64,000 nucleotides of DNA from Ferrimonas lipolytica (GCF_012295575.1 NZ_CP051180.1:2604001-2668000); one strand, 5' to 3'; numbered from the stretch's first letter, positions 44,292 to 54,199 are shown. Notes: generated from the letters alone by a model not told the origin. Made by a program: numbers and translations.

Positions 44292-44322
44292 CCAAAAAAT
44301 CCCAGCAGCCACCACTGCTGGG
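44292..44322 (-). terminator. Terminator-like hairpin in the lysR leader
   Basis: CCCAGCAG and CTGCTGGG (44301-44308/44315-44322) pair around six bases. On the minus strand they are followed by ATTTTTTGG, ending 26 bases before the lysR ATG. No minus-strand gene lies upstream of it. Confidence 0.75.
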
Positions 44323-44708
44323 ACAAGCACTATATCGACTGCACTCCACAGTGAGTAGAGCTAATAGCTCAAAATGGCGACTCGAACACTCCCACCTCAA
44401 TTGGCCAAAAATCATATTGATGTGCAAAGTTCAGCCTAAGTCTCACACCTTCAATCATGCCCCTTGGCAGCAGCATCAGCACTGAGCAATGGGCTTCATC
44501 CTTGCTAAGCCCCGCAGCTGGCGCCCATTGCTATTATTGACACTTGAATTGCGTAGTTGGGCGAATAGTCCACGACATGCCCGTTAACGGGTTCAGCTTG
44601 GCTTCATCCACTCAAGAATACCTTGGTAATCCCGCTGAACATCCTCAACTAGATTCAGATTTTGAGGTAAGATTAAGACTTTCAATCACCTTAATTGCGA
44701 AGAGTAAA
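44323..44708. other. Divergent lysR/ettA intergenic region
   Basis: 386 bases that must hold the promoters of lysR (minus) and ettA (plus). An open frame from 44544 runs into ettA but has no ribosome site or family similarity. Nothing else is recognised. Confidence 0.4.
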
Positions 44709-46373
44709 ATGGCCCAGTTCATTTACAGCATGCTCCGAGTTGGCAAAGTAGTGCCACCGAAGCGTCATATTCTAAAAGACATCTCCCTCTCCTTTTTCCC
44801 AGGCGCCAAGATTGGCGTATTGGGTTTAAACGGTGCAGGTAAATCCACATTACTGCGGATCATGGCCGGCGTAGATACCGAGTTTGAAGGCGAAGCTCGG
44901 CCACAACCGGGCACCAAGGTTGGTTACCTACCACAGGAACCAAAACTGGATGAAAACCAAACCGTACGCGAAGCGATTGAAGAAGCGGTAAGCGACGTTG
45001 CCGGCGCAATGAAGCGTTTGGATGAGGTGTACGCTGAGTACGCTGAAGAGGGTGCCGACTTTGACGCCCTAGCCAAAGAACAAGAGCAGCTGCAAAGCCT
45101 GATCGACGCTAAAGATGGCCATAACCTAGAGAACGCCCTTGAACGTGCTGCTGACGCAATGCGTCTGCCAGCATGGGACGCCAAGATCGGCAACCTCTCC
45201 GGTGGTGAGCGACGTCGTGTTGCCCTGTGCCGTCTGCTGCTTGAAAAGCCAGACATGCTGCTACTAGACGAACCAACCAACCACTTGGATGCCGAGTCCG
45301 TTGCCTGGTTAGAGCGTTTCTTGGTGGAATACCCAGGTACCGTTGTGGCGATTACCCACGACCGTTACTTCTTGGATAATGCCGCTGGTTGGATTCTAGA
45401 GCTTGACCGTGGTGAAGGCATTCCATGGGAGGGTAACTACTCTTCGTGGCTAGAGCAGAAAGATGCCCGTTTGCAGCAGGAAGCCTCACAAGAGAAAGCA
45501 CACCAAAAGTCGATTCAGAAAGAGTTGGAGTGGGTACGCTCTAACCCTAAAGGTCGTCAGGCTAAATCGAAAGCCCGTATGGCGCGTTTCGATGAACTGA
45601 ACAACAGCGACTACCAAAAGCGTAACGAAACCAACGAACTATTCATCCCACCGGGCCCACGCCTAGGTGACAAAGTGGTGGAAGTTGAGAACCTAACCAA
45701 ATCATACGACGGTCGCGTGCTGATCGATGATCTGTCGTTCTCGGTGCCAAAAGGCGCCATCGTTGGCATCATCGGTTCCAACGGTGCTGGTAAATCAACG
45801 CTCTTCCGTATGCTGAGCGGCCAAGAGCAGCCAGATTCAGGCAACATCACCTTAGGTGATACTGTCAAAATCGCCTCGGTTGATCAGTTCCGTGACGACA
45901 TGGACGACTCCAAGACCGTATTCCAAGAGGTGTCCAACGGTCAGGACATCATGAAGATCGGTAGCTTCGAGATCCCATCACGGGCTTACGTGTCACGCTT
46001 CAATTTCAAAGGCACCGATCAGCAAAAACGCGTTGGTGAACTGTCTGGTGGTGAGCGTGGCCGTTTGCACTTAGCGAAACTACTGCAAACCGGCGGCAAC
46101 TTGTTGCTACTCGATGAGCCAACCAACGACTTGGACATCGAAACCCTGCGTGCCCTTGAAAACGCGCTACTTGAGTTCCCTGGTTGCGCCATGGTGATCT
46201 CGCACGACCGTTGGTTCCTTGACCGTGTTGCAACCCACATCTTGGACTACCGTGATGAAGGCAAACACAACTTCTTCGAAGGCAACTTCCAAGAATACGC
46301 TGAGTGGATGAAGAAAGAGCAAGGCATCGACATCACCGAGCCGCACCGAGTGAAGTACAAGCGTATTAACTAA
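44709..46373 (+). CDS. ettA: Energy-dependent translational throttle protein EttA (ABC-F)
   Basis: 554 residues (E. coli 555). Two ATPase domains: Walker A GLNGAGKST (about 38) and GSNGAGKST (about 356), signatures LSGGERRR and LSGGERGR, Walker B LLLDEPTNHLD and LLLDEPTNDLD. The linker (RSNPKGRQAKSKARMARFDEL) is the P-site tRNA interaction motif. EttA binds the ribosomal E site and gates entry into elongation by ATP/ADP ratio. The start at 44709 (MAQFIYSMLRVGK) matches the family. Confidence 0.97.
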   Translation: MAQFIYSMLRVGKVVPPKRHILKDISLSFFPGAKIGVLGLNGAGKSTLLRIMAGVDTEFEGEARPQPGTKVGYLPQEPKLDENQTVREAIEEAVSDVAGAMKRLDEVYAEYAEEGADFDALAKEQEQLQSLIDAKDGHNLENALERAADAMRLPAWDAKIGNLSGGERRRVALCRLLLEKPDMLLLDEPTNHLDAESVAWLERFLVEYPGTVVAITHDRYFLDNAAGWILELDRGEGIPWEGNYSSWLEQKDARLQQEASQEKAHQKSIQKELEWVRSNPKGRQAKSKARMARFDELNNSDYQKRNETNELFIPPGPRLGDKVVEVENLTKSYDGRVLIDDLSFSVPKGAIVGIIGSNGAGKSTLFRMLSGQEQPDSGNITLGDTVKIASVDQFRDDMDDSKTVFQEVSNGQDIMKIGSFEIPSRAYVSRFNFKGTDQQKRVGELSGGERGRLHLAKLLQTGGNLLLLDEPTNDLDIETLRALENALLEFPGCAMVISHDRWFLDRVATHILDYRDEGKHNFFEGNFQEYAEWMKKEQGIDITEPHRVKYKRIN

Positions 46374-46396
46374 GCTAGATACGTTATTCGCCAAAC

Positions 46397-46424
46397 AAAA
46401 CGCACTCATTTGAGTGCGTTTTTT
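46397..46424 (+). terminator. ettA terminator
   Basis: AAAACGCACTC and GAGTGCGTTTT pair around ATTT, followed by TTG; 25 bases after the stop. Confidence 0.93.
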
Positions 46425-46505
46425 GCATCTTTATGGCTTATGGCCCAACAGTCGATATGGAAGGATAGCAACCACTATTCACGCTTCTTATAATGCCGCA
46501 TATCG

Positions 46506-46790
46506 TTAGCTAATCAGCTCTACTTGTTTCTGCTCCGTTACTGTTTTTGCATCCGCCCGTTCGATGATCTTCACTAAGGTCGATTGAATAGTTTCATCCA
46601 AACGCACATCGCTTTGGCTTGCGAATGTCTGTTCCTGCACCGCAGTGCCTTCGGCTGCGATAAAGCCGATCACCACTTCGGTAGCGCAATCTTCAGTCTT
46701 ACCACGGTAGGTCAACATTATCTGTGGGTAACCTTTGAAGCCCATTTTTACTTTCTTATCGATTCGCTTGCGTGATTTATCTAGGTTCAT
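46506..46790 (-). CDS. Conserved-looking hypothetical protein (94 aa)
   Basis: Not recognised. Soluble and basic at the N terminus (NLDKSRKRIDKKVKMGFKGYPQIMLTYRG), followed by an acidic second half. The strong charge pattern and isolated position suggest a real small gene. No motif for function. Confidence 0.65.
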   Translation of the reverse strand: MNLDKSRKRIDKKVKMGFKGYPQIMLTYRGKTEDCATEVVIGFIAAEGTAVQEQTFASQSDVRLDETIQSTLVKIIERADAKTVTEQKQVELIS

Positions 46791-46980
46791 CAGTGCTTCT
46801 TATTGATATAAAGGCCAAAGTGTCATTCTAAGTATTACCGCCAAGTCGACAGAAAGTAGAGCTTTTCATCATCCGCAACCAACACAACGTCGTCTTAATC
46901 ACGCTATGCCACAATCGACCTAAAGCTAACCCGCAAACAAAAAAACTCTCTTGCGACTCAGATTAGCTTAACTTAAATGA

Positions 46981-46995
46981 TGAGAATCACTTTCA
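46981..46995. promoter_or_regulatory. Candidate Fur box
   Basis: TGAGAAT-C-ACTTTCA matches the 7-1-7 Fur pattern TGATAAT-G-ATTATCA at 11 of 14 arm positions, directly upstream of the AAAGGAG of the next gene. Iron repression is inferred. Confidence 0.5.
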
Positions 46996-47008
46996 AAGGA
47001 GTATGTTT

Positions 47009-47494
47009 ATGACGTTTGCTAGAAAAATGGTAACAGCGGTGCTGGCGAGTGCCCTCTCGCTACCAACGGCTGCAGTTGATTTTGGCGAACCTGTACAACC
47101 GGAGCTGCTCACCGATGTTGCTACTATTTTGGCCAATGCCGATAGTTATGAGAATCGCCGAGTCACCATCGAAGGCGAAGTGATTGCAGTGTGTAAAAAG
47201 GCTGGTTGTTGGCTTGAGATAGCCGCTAAAGATGGCAGCAACTACCTTAAGGTTAAAGTGAAGGATGGCGACATGGTGTTCCCCACGTCAAGTATCGGTA
47301 AGGAAGCGATAGTCACCGGCACTGTGCAAGCAAAGCGCTTCGATCTGGCACAAACCAAGAAGTACTTAGCTCATGTAGCTGAAGAACAAGGGCAGCCATT
47401 TGACCCTGCCAGCGTTACTGCAGCCAAGACGCTCTATCAGCTGGTGCCGACCGGGGTAACTATTGTCGATCAGGCGCCTAGCCCAGCCGACTAA
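47009..47494 (+). CDS. Exported DUF4920-like protein
   Basis: 161 residues; signal MTFARKMVTAVLASALSLPTAA, then an OB-like domain: VTIEGEVIAVCKKAGCWLEIAAKDGSNYLKVKVKDG (about 52-87), the CKKAGCW pair being typical of DUF4920 proteins, and IVTGTVQAKRF. The two Cys may bind metal or form a disulfide. Periplasmic. ATG 47009 is seven bases from AAAGGAG; ATG 47003 is too close. Confidence 0.82.
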   Translation: MTFARKMVTAVLASALSLPTAAVDFGEPVQPELLTDVATILANADSYENRRVTIEGEVIAVCKKAGCWLEIAAKDGSNYLKVKVKDGDMVFPTSSIGKEAIVTGTVQAKRFDLAQTKKYLAHVAEEQGQPFDPASVTAAKTLYQLVPTGVTIVDQAPSPAD

Positions 47495-47531
47495 TTAATC
47501 CAGATCAACTCACTAGCACAGGCCAAGCTTA

Positions 47532-47552
47532 AGCGGCATTATTAACGCCGCT
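47532..47552 (-). terminator. Hairpin after the 47-aa gene
   Basis: AGCGGC and GCCGCT pair around ATTATTAAC immediately after the stop; weak T-run. Confidence 0.5.
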
Positions 47553-47553
47553 G

Positions 47554-47697
47554 TTAAGGCTCCAGCGGCACCACCTGATCAAACTCAACCCCATGTTCGC
47601 ATGGGTTACCTGCATTTTGTAGCAATGCAGCAATAACACCGATAAGAACGCCGACTAACACGATCCCTCGCCGGCTTGCAAAAAATGCTAACGACAT
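47554..47697 (-). CDS. Small membrane protein, 47 aa
   Basis: A short frame with GGGAG six bases before ATG 47697. One membrane helix (about 12-26: IVLVGVLIGVIAALL) and a polar tail with CEHGVEFDQ. The family is not recognised. A hairpin AGCGGC/GCCGCT (47532-47552) follows its stop, which supports a real gene end. Confidence 0.6.
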   Translation of the reverse strand: MSLAFFASRRGIVLVGVLIGVIAALLQNAGNPCEHGVEFDQVVPLEP

Positions 47698-47939
47698 GAC
47701 CAACTCCCTCAACAGCCCAGAAATATGAATAAATATTCTTTTTAAACAAAAGTTTATGAGATAAATATAGGAGTGGAAATTTCAGCAAACAGTGGGCTTG
47801 ACCCAATTTTATTGGTGTTAATGACAACAGCGGGTGGTAACAATGACATTCGTGACAACAGACAGAATAATATCAATAAAATCAGCAAATTAAGAACATT
47901 AATCGAATAAATTATTGGTATTAACTGAGCATAACAAAC

Positions 47940-48176
47940 GCTGTGTAGCAACTAAGTGTTGTTCTTTCCTATGCTGTTAAAGCACCGGCTAGGCGAATTT
48001 TGATACTAGGGGAAAGCACTACCGCTGTTGCTCTTCTGCCGCATTGGAGCAGTCCTGCGAAGCGTTTTGGACTGCGACCTAAGGCAAGGAGAATTCCAAA
48101 GGGGGCGAAGCTCCCCCCTGAACTGCACCGGTGATGGCAGATCAGAGGACAGGCAAAGAAACCACAAACAGTTAAG
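47940..48176 (+). mobile_element. MITE copy E (degenerate right end)
   Basis: Begins GCTGTGTAGCAACTAAGTGTTG with a mutated first base, shares TTAAAGCACCGGCTAGGCGA, GCAGTCCTGCGAAGCGTTTT and GGGGGCGAAGCTCCCCCC with the other copies, then diverges; AAACAGTTAAGGCT near 48164-48177 is the likely eroded right end. It abuts the 3' end of ybeL. No target duplication could be identified. Confidence 0.75.
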
Positions 48177-48681
48177 GCTCGAGTGGGCGCCTTGAAAAGA
48201 CCACACCATCGCACTCAGGACAGGCTGGCAATAGGGTTGGGTGGAAGAAACTCATGCTGTGATGGCAGTTATCACACACCAGTTCGCCTAAACCGACCAA
48301 CTCTCCCGCTTCATAGGTACCGCGATGGCGCAATTCATCGCCCAACTCATGCCATTCGAGCTGACTGCGATCGGTGATCTCCGCTAGCCAACGCCAAACA
48401 GTATTCTCTAAGCCAATGGTGAAGATGCTGTCCCCTTCGCTCTCAAACTGCTCTTTGGCATAGCGTTCGGCATAATCAGCAAGGTCACGCCGAAGGAACT
48501 GCTCGACCAACTCAAGTTCACTAGCACTGAGCTCTTGGTTCATCGCTAGATAAGTTTTACTGCCCTGCAAGACAGAGTCGAGTTCACCAAGAGTAAGATC
48601 CGGTTTGGCTCGATAACGCCGCTCCATCTCATGCAGCAAAAATTCATATTTCCTGATTAAAGCGTCATTACGGCTGTTCAT
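48172..48681 (-). CDS. ybeL: YbeL-family zinc-ribbon protein
   Basis: 169 residues of the YbeL (DUF1451) family: acidic helical N-terminal part, TYEAGELVGLGELVCDNCHHSM (about 130-151) with a CxxC, a second CPEC, and a C-terminal FSRRPLEP like E. coli's RRPFEP. It probably binds zinc; the function is unknown. ATG 48681 has AGGAG upstream. In E. coli it also neighbours leuS. Confidence 0.9.
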   Translation of the reverse strand: MNSRNDALIRKYEFLLHEMERRYRAKPDLTLGELDSVLQGSKTYLAMNQELSASELELVEQFLRRDLADYAERYAKEQFESEGDSIFTIGLENTVWRWLAEITDRSQLEWHELGDELRHRGTYEAGELVGLGELVCDNCHHSMSFFHPTLLPACPECDGVVFSRRPLEP

Positions 48682-48832
48682 AAGCGGCTCCTCGCGTTGA
48701 TAAACCAACTGTAGTTGCTATTTACCTAACTGCAGTGGTTGTTGCCTGTCCAGCTACTACTGTATTCTATGCAGATCTTTATGGGCCTTTCCCTGCCCGA
48801 AATCAAAATTCGAGTGGACTCTAAACGTGTCG

Positions 48833-51412
48833 ATGCAAGAGCAATACAATCCCGCGCAAATCGAGCCGCAAGTGCAGCAGCACTGGCAAGAGCAACAAAC
48901 CTTTGTCGCTAAAGAAATTGAAGGCAAAGAAAAATTTTACTGTCTGTCGATGTTCCCGTACCCAAGTGGTCACCTCCACATGGGTCACGTGCGTAACTAC
49001 ACCATCGGCGACGTTGTAAGTCGTTACCAACGCCTGCAGGGCAAAAACGTGATGCAGCCGTTTGGCTGGGATGCGTTTGGTTTGCCTGCAGAAAATGCGG
49101 CAATCAAGAACAAAACCGCACCTGCGCCTTGGACTTACGAAAACATCGACTACATGAAGGGTCAGCTTAATCTGCTCGGCTTTGGCTTCGATTGGTCGCG
49201 CGAACTGGCAACCTGTAAGCCTGATTACTACCGCTGGGAGCAGTGGTTCTTCACCGAGCTGTACAACAAAGGCTTAGTGTACAAGAAGACCGCCTCAGTA
49301 AACTGGTGTGACAACGACCAAACCGTACTGGCTAACGAGCAAGTGGTTGATGGTTGTTGTTGGCGCTGTGACAGCCCAGTGATCCAAAAAGAGATCCCAC
49401 AGTGGTTCGTGCGCATCACCGATTACGCTGATCAGCTGTTGGCCGATATGGATCAACTTGATGGCTGGCCGGAGATGGTTAAAACCATGCAGCGCAACTG
49501 GATTGGTCGCTCTGAAGGCGTTGAGATGACCTTCGCGGTAGCAGATATGGACGAGAAGTTCGATATCTACACCACCCGTCCAGACACCGTAATGGGCGTA
49601 ACCTACGTTGGCATCGCCGCAGGTCACCCGTTGGCCGAGCTGGCAGCGCAGAACAACCCAGAGTTGGCTGCGTTCGTTGACGAGTGCAAAAACACCAAGG
49701 TTGCTGAAGCTGAAATGGCGACCATGGAAAAGAAAGGCATGGCGACAGGCCTGTACGCCATCCACCCATTGAACGGCAAGAAGGTGCCAATCTTCGTCGC
49801 TAACTTCGTCCTGATGGGTTACGGCACCGGTGCGGTAATGGCCGTTCCTGCTCACGATCAACGTGATTACGAGTTTGCCACCAAGTACGGCATCGACATC
49901 ACTCCTGTGATCAAGCCAGTCGACGCTGAGCTGGACATCTCCACCGAAGCCTACACCGACAAGGGCGTACTGTTTAACTCTGGTGAGTTTGACGGTTTAG
50001 AGTTCCAACAGGCGGTTGATGCCATTGCCGCTAAGCTGGAAGCGGACGGCAACGGTAGCAAAACCACCAACTTCCGTCTGCGCGATTGGGGGGTTTCCCG
50101 TCAGCGTTACTGGGGTGCGCCAATTCCAATGGCGACCTTGGAAAATGGCGAAACCGTTACCATTCCAGCCGAAGACCTGCCAGTAGTACTGCCAGAAGAT
50201 GTGGTAATGGATGGCGTAACCAGCCCAATTAAAGCCGATCGTAAGTGGTCTGAGATCACCATCAACGGTCAAAAAGCATGGCGTGAAACCGACACCTTCG
50301 ACACCTTTATGGAGTCGTCTTGGTACTACGCTCGCTACACCAGTCCAGGCTGCGACACCGGCATGGTTGATCCTGCCCGCGCTAATCACTGGTTGCCGGT
50401 AGATCAGTACATTGGTGGTATCGAACACGCCAACATGCACCTGCTGTACTTCCGCTTCTTCCACAAGTTGCTGCGTGACGCGGGCTTGGTAGACAGCGAT
50501 GAACCAGCTAAGCGCTTGTTGTGTCAGGGCATGGTTCTGGCTGACGCGTTCTACTATGTTGGCGACAATGGCCAGCGCGTTTGGGTTTCGCCAGTAGACG
50601 TAACCTTAGAGCGTGACGGCAAAGGCGCAATCATCAAAGCGTTAGACGCTGACGGTCGCGAGCTGATCCACACCGGCATGACTAAGATGTCCAAGTCGAA
50701 GAACAACGGCATCGATCCACAGCTGATGGTTGATAAGTACGGTGCCGATACCGTACGTCTGTTCACCATGTTCGCTGCGCCACCAGAGATGACTCTGGAG
50801 TGGCAGGAATCTGGCGTTGAAGGCGCTCACCGTTTCATCAAGCGCCTGTGGAAACTGGCATTTGAACACTCCAGTAAAGGCATTGCGCCAGCACTGGATA
50901 AGGCAAGCCTGACTAACGACCAGAAAACCCTGCGCCGTGCAGTACACCAGACCATCGCCAAGGTGAACGACGACTTCGGCCGCCGTCAAACCTTCAACAC
51001 GGCTATTGCCGCGGTAATGGAACTGATGAACAAGCTAGCCAAAGCACCGCAGGAGTCTGACAACGACCGTGCCTTGCTGCAGGAAGCCTTGGACGCAGTA
51101 ACGCTAATGCTATATCCAATCATCCCACACACTAGCTACGCACTTTACAACGCGCTGGGTAACGAAGGTGATGTTGATACCGCCCTTTGGCCTGCTGTTG
51201 ATGAAGCTGCACTGGTTGAAGACGAAAAGCTGATTATCGTGCAGGTAAACGGTAAGTTACGTGCTCGCCTAACTGTAGCAGCAGACGCCGACAAAGATGC
51301 GGTTGAAGCGCTGGCTATGGCTGACGAAAACGTCACTAAGTTTACCGATGAGAAGACCATCCGTAAGGTGATCTACGTTCCAGGTAAGCTGCTGAATATC
51401 GTAGCTAACTAA
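48833..51412 (+). CDS. leuS: Leucyl-tRNA synthetase
   Basis: 859 residues, full length. Class-I signatures [11 protein letters not shown] (about 40-50) and KMSKSKNNG (about 618-626); a CP1 editing domain with TTRPDT (about 246-251) and [16 protein letters not shown] 48833 (MQEQYNP) matches E. coli; GTG two codons earlier is not preferred. It is first in the leuS-lptE-holA-nadD run. Confidence 0.98.
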   Translation: MQEQYNPAQIEPQVQQHWQEQQTFVAKEIEGKEKFYCLSMFPYPSGHLHMGHVRNYTIGDVVSRYQRLQGKNVMQPFGWDAFGLPAENAAIKNKTAPAPWTYENIDYMKGQLNLLGFGFDWSRELATCKPDYYRWEQWFFTELYNKGLVYKKTASVNWCDNDQTVLANEQVVDGCCWRCDSPVIQKEIPQWFVRITDYADQLLADMDQLDGWPEMVKTMQRNWIGRSEGVEMTFAVADMDEKFDIYTTRPDTVMGVTYVGIAAGHPLAELAAQNNPELAAFVDECKNTKVAEAEMATMEKKGMATGLYAIHPLNGKKVPIFVANFVLMGYGTGAVMAVPAHDQRDYEFATKYGIDITPVIKPVDAELDISTEAYTDKGVLFNSGEFDGLEFQQAVDAIAAKLEADGNGSKTTNFRLRDWGVSRQRYWGAPIPMATLENGETVTIPAEDLPVVLPEDVVMDGVTSPIKADRKWSEITINGQKAWRETDTFDTFMESSWYYARYTSPGCDTGMVDPARANHWLPVDQYIGGIEHANMHLLYFRFFHKLLRDAGLVDSDEPAKRLLCQGMVLADAFYYVGDNGQRVWVSPVDVTLERDGKGAIIKALDADGRELIHTGMTKMSKSKNNGIDPQLMVDKYGADTVRLFTMFAAPPEMTLEWQESGVEGAHRFIKRLWKLAFEHSSKGIAPALDKASLTNDQKTLRRAVHQTIAKVNDDFGRRQTFNTAIAAVMELMNKLAKAPQESDNDRALLQEALDAVTLMLYPIIPHTSYALYNALGNEGDVDTALWPAVDEAALVEDEKLIIVQVNGKLRARLTVAADADKDAVEALAMADENVTKFTDEKTIRKVIYVPGKLLNIVAN

Positions 51413-51419
51413 TTCTGAT

Positions 51420-51530
51420 GTTAGCTATGCCATACTAGCTAACAGCAGGTTGAATAACGGTGGTACTGGCAGCAGTACCACCGCATTTTCAGGCTGTGGC
51501 TATAACGATTGCAACAGTCGTTATAGCCAC
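51420..51530. repeat. Three consecutive perfect inverted repeats
   Basis: GTTAGCTA/TAGCTAAC (8 bp, 51420-51443), CGGTGGTACTG/CAGTACCACCG (11 bp, 51458-51483, followed by CATTTTC, terminator-like) and GTGGCTATAACGA/TCGTTATAGCCAC (13 bp, 51496-51530) lie end to end between leuS and lptE. Confidence 0.75.
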
Positions 51531-51587
51531 CGTTTGAATAAACCACCTATTTAAACAACGTGTTTGAACAACCATAAGGAGACGGGG

Positions 51588-52112
51588 GTGATTGCACGCC
51601 TACTGGTCACACTACTGGCCACTACCCTATTACTTTCCGGTTGCGGCTTACGTCTGCAAGGAAACTACCAATACCCTGAACAGTTGTCACAAGTACAACT
51701 GCAAAGTAACGATGAGTATGGCGAACTGCACCGGTTGATGCAGGAGAGGTTCCGCGAGCATAGCATCCAAGTGGTCGACGATAACAACGCGCCAAAGATC
51801 TGGTTAAATGACGACCGCCTCGAACGCGCCACCTTGTCATTGTTCCCCTCAGGCCAAGTAGCGGAGTATGAGCTAATTTACAGCGTTTCCTTTAACGTCC
51901 AGCTCAAAGATCAACAGGCACAGCGCTTTAGCATTGAAGTACGTCGCGACTACCTCGACGATCCTCGTACCGCACTGGCAAAGAACCGCGAACTGAATCT
52001 GTTACTGCAAGAGATGCGTCAAAACGCCGCCGATAAAATCATGCGTATTCTGGCGACAACCGAAGTCGACCAAGCAACTAAGGCTGCTCCAGCCAGCAAC
52101 GAAGCGAGCTGA
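51588..52112 (+). CDS. lptE: LPS-assembly lipoprotein LptE
   Basis: 174 residues; lipoprotein signal with lipobox LLLSGC and GLRLQGNYQYP right after the Cys. LptE plugs the LptD barrel and helps insert LPS in the outer membrane. The start GTG 51588 has AAGGAGA five bases upstream; a TTG-started extension to 51564 is rejected. It overlaps holA by one base. Confidence 0.92.
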   Translation: MIARLLVTLLATTLLLSGCGLRLQGNYQYPEQLSQVQLQSNDEYGELHRLMQERFREHSIQVVDDNNAPKIWLNDDRLERATLSLFPSGQVAEYELIYSVSFNVQLKDQQAQRFSIEVRRDYLDDPRTALAKNRELNLLLQEMRQNAADKIMRILATTEVDQATKAAPASNEAS

Positions 52113-53167
52113 TGCGAATATTTGCAAGTCAGTTACAGCGGGAGTTAACCAAGCTGCCGCAAGTAATGATGGTATTTGGTGACGACGTTCTGATCCGCGA
52201 AGAGTGCCGCGACACCATCCGTGAACAACTGATGAAACGCCAAGGGATCGAAGAGCGCTTGTCGATGGTGCAGGAATCCTCCTTCGACTGGCAAGGGTTG
52301 TTGCAAGAGTGCCAAGCCTTATCGCTATTTGCTTCCCGCCGGCTAATTGAACTGGAACTACCAACCCTTAAACCCGGTACCGAAGGTGCTGCAGCGCTGG
52401 TGGAACTGGCGGCAAACCTTGCGCAGCAACAAGATACCTTCGTGTTGTTGCATGGCCCCAAAGCCGCGCGCGAGCAAACCAACAGCAAATGGTTTAAATC
52501 CCTCGACAAAGTCGGCTTGCACATACAAGCATTAACCCCTGAAGGCAGCCACTATCAACGCTGGATAGGCGAACGCGCCCGGCGCCATAAACTGAATCTA
52601 TCCAGCAGTGCCACCCAACTCATTGCGTCGATGTTTGAAGGCAACCTAATGGCTGCGGATCAAACCATGGCCCAGCTTGGCCTCATCAGCGACGGCCAAC
52701 GAATTGAACAAACTGAGCTGCAAGAATTACTGGAAGATCAAAGCCGCTATACCGTGTTTCAGTTGGTCGATGCGCTATTGGCAGGGCAGATCCCAATGGC
52801 AATCAAAATGCTCAATCAACTGCAATTAGAAGATACTGCACCAACGTTGATTGGCTGGGCCCTAAGCCGTGAATTTACCACCTTGTGCCGCTTGGCTAAG
52901 CATCTGCAAGAGGGACAAAATCGCAACGCCGCTATGAAAACAGAAAAGATCTGGGAAAAGCGCCAGCGTCTCTATGGCAACTGCCTCGATCGCATCACTC
53001 CAGCTCAACTTGGCGCAGCACTGGCAGCGGTTGGGCAGCTAGAACAGTTGATTAAGCTTGAGGGCGGCAGCGACGCTCAACAGTGGTTAGCACTGGCAGA
53101 TCTGTGCGCCCGTTTTGATGGTAATTACCAACCGCTGGCCATCGCTGCTGCGGGGTTAACTGGCTAA
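52112..53167 (+). CDS. holA: DNA polymerase III delta subunit
   Basis: 351 residues. The clamp-loader subunit that opens the beta clamp. Seen: QVMMVFGDDVLIREECRDTIREQL at the start, LFASRRLIELELP and LPTLKPGTEGAAALVEL (about 80-98), then QSRYTVFQLVDALLAG (about 212-227). TGATG coupling with lptE. Confidence 0.94.
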   Translation: MRIFASQLQRELTKLPQVMMVFGDDVLIREECRDTIREQLMKRQGIEERLSMVQESSFDWQGLLQECQALSLFASRRLIELELPTLKPGTEGAAALVELAANLAQQQDTFVLLHGPKAAREQTNSKWFKSLDKVGLHIQALTPEGSHYQRWIGERARRHKLNLSSSATQLIASMFEGNLMAADQTMAQLGLISDGQRIEQTELQELLEDQSRYTVFQLVDALLAGQIPMAIKMLNQLQLEDTAPTLIGWALSREFTTLCRLAKHLQEGQNRNAAMKTEKIWEKRQRLYGNCLDRITPAQLGAALAAVGQLEQLIKLEGGSDAQQWLALADLCARFDGNYQPLAIAAAGLTG

Positions 53168-53799
53168 TGCGTTTAGGTTTGTTTGGCGGCACCTTTAACC
53201 CAGTGCACAACGGCCACCTTCGCTGCGCACTTGAGGTGCAACGGGGGCTCGAGTTGGACCGAGTTGACCTGCTACCTAACGCCATTCCGCCGCATAAAAC
53301 CAGCCCCGGCGTAAGTGCCGAACAACGGCTGGCGATGGTAGAGTTAGCCTGTGCCAACCACCCGCAGCTCACTGTCGATGGCCGCGAGCTCAACCGCCTT
53401 GGCAATTCCTATACGGTTGATACACTAGCTGAAATAAAAGCGCAGCAGCCTCAGGCGCAACTGCACTTTATTATTGGCATGGATTCCTTGTTGAACTTCC
53501 ATCAATGGCATCAGTATCAGCAGATCCTAGAATTCACTCATTTGATTGTGTGCCATCGTCCTGGCCACCAACTGCACCCAAGCAGTACAGCGGCGGCACT
53601 GTTGGAAAAACATCAGCGGCACAGTGTCAAAGCACTGCAGCAACACGCTAGTGGTGGCATATTTTTGTTTGCTGCGACTCAGCTCGACATCGCCTCTTCG
53701 GCGTTACGCGAGCAGATGGCTAACGGACAAGCCGCTGATTTTTTACTGCCACCACAGGTGGTCGATTACATTGAACAAAATCAGCTCTACCGCAGTTAG
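53167..53799 (+). CDS. nadD: Nicotinate-nucleotide adenylyltransferase
   Basis: 210 residues. Adenylates nicotinate mononucleotide in NAD synthesis. GLFGGTFNPVHNGHL (about 4-18) is the nucleotidyltransferase (H/T)xGH motif and IASSALREQM (about 175-184) the second. TAATG overlap with holA. Confidence 0.97.
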   Translation: MRLGLFGGTFNPVHNGHLRCALEVQRGLELDRVDLLPNAIPPHKTSPGVSAEQRLAMVELACANHPQLTVDGRELNRLGNSYTVDTLAEIKAQQPQAQLHFIIGMDSLLNFHQWHQYQQILEFTHLIVCHRPGHQLHPSSTAAALLEKHQRHSVKALQQHASGGIFLFAATQLDIASSALREQMANGQAADFLLPPQVVDYIEQNQLYRS

Positions 53800-53866
53800 C
53801 GTGGTAGCGCGGCGTTGAAACAGTTATACTCCGCCGCTTGGCATTTTCCAGATTGAGGTTTATCCG

Positions 53867-54199
53867 GTGCAACCAACCGAACTGAAAGACTTTGTTATTG
53901 ATAAGATTGAAGATCTTAAAGCCCGCGATATCGTAGTATTGGACGTGAGCGACCGTTCTGACATCACCGACTTTATGGTCGTTTGTACAGGTACGTCGAA
54001 AACTCACGTGCGCTCTATCGCTGAACACGTCGGATTGGAAGCCAAACGTGCTGATTTTGCCCCGCTAGGTATTGAAGGAACTCAAGACGGCGATTGGGCA
54101 CTTGTTGATCTGTCCAGCGTTGTGCTGCACGTGATGCAAGAACAAACTCGCGACCTTTACCAGCTTGAGAAGCTGTGGGGCGCTAAGCCAGGAAACTAA
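53867..54199 (+). CDS. rsfS: Ribosomal silencing factor RsfS
   Basis: 110 residues. Binds L14 and blocks subunit joining during starvation. VLDVSDRSDITDFMVVCTGTSKTHVRSIAEHV (about 24-55) and GDWALVDLSSVVLHVMQ are diagnostic. GTG start with GAGG upstream; the rlmH ATG follows the stop directly. Confidence 0.96.
   Translation: MQPTELKDFVIDKIEDLKARDIVVLDVSDRSDITDFMVVCTGTSKTHVRSIAEHVGLEAKRADFAPLGIEGTQDGDWALVDLSSVVLHVMQEQTRDLYQLEKLWGAKPGN

Noticed and set aside
44544-44708. 55-codon extension of ettA
   Set aside because: EttA proteins start MAQFIYSM; the extension has no similarity or ribosome site.
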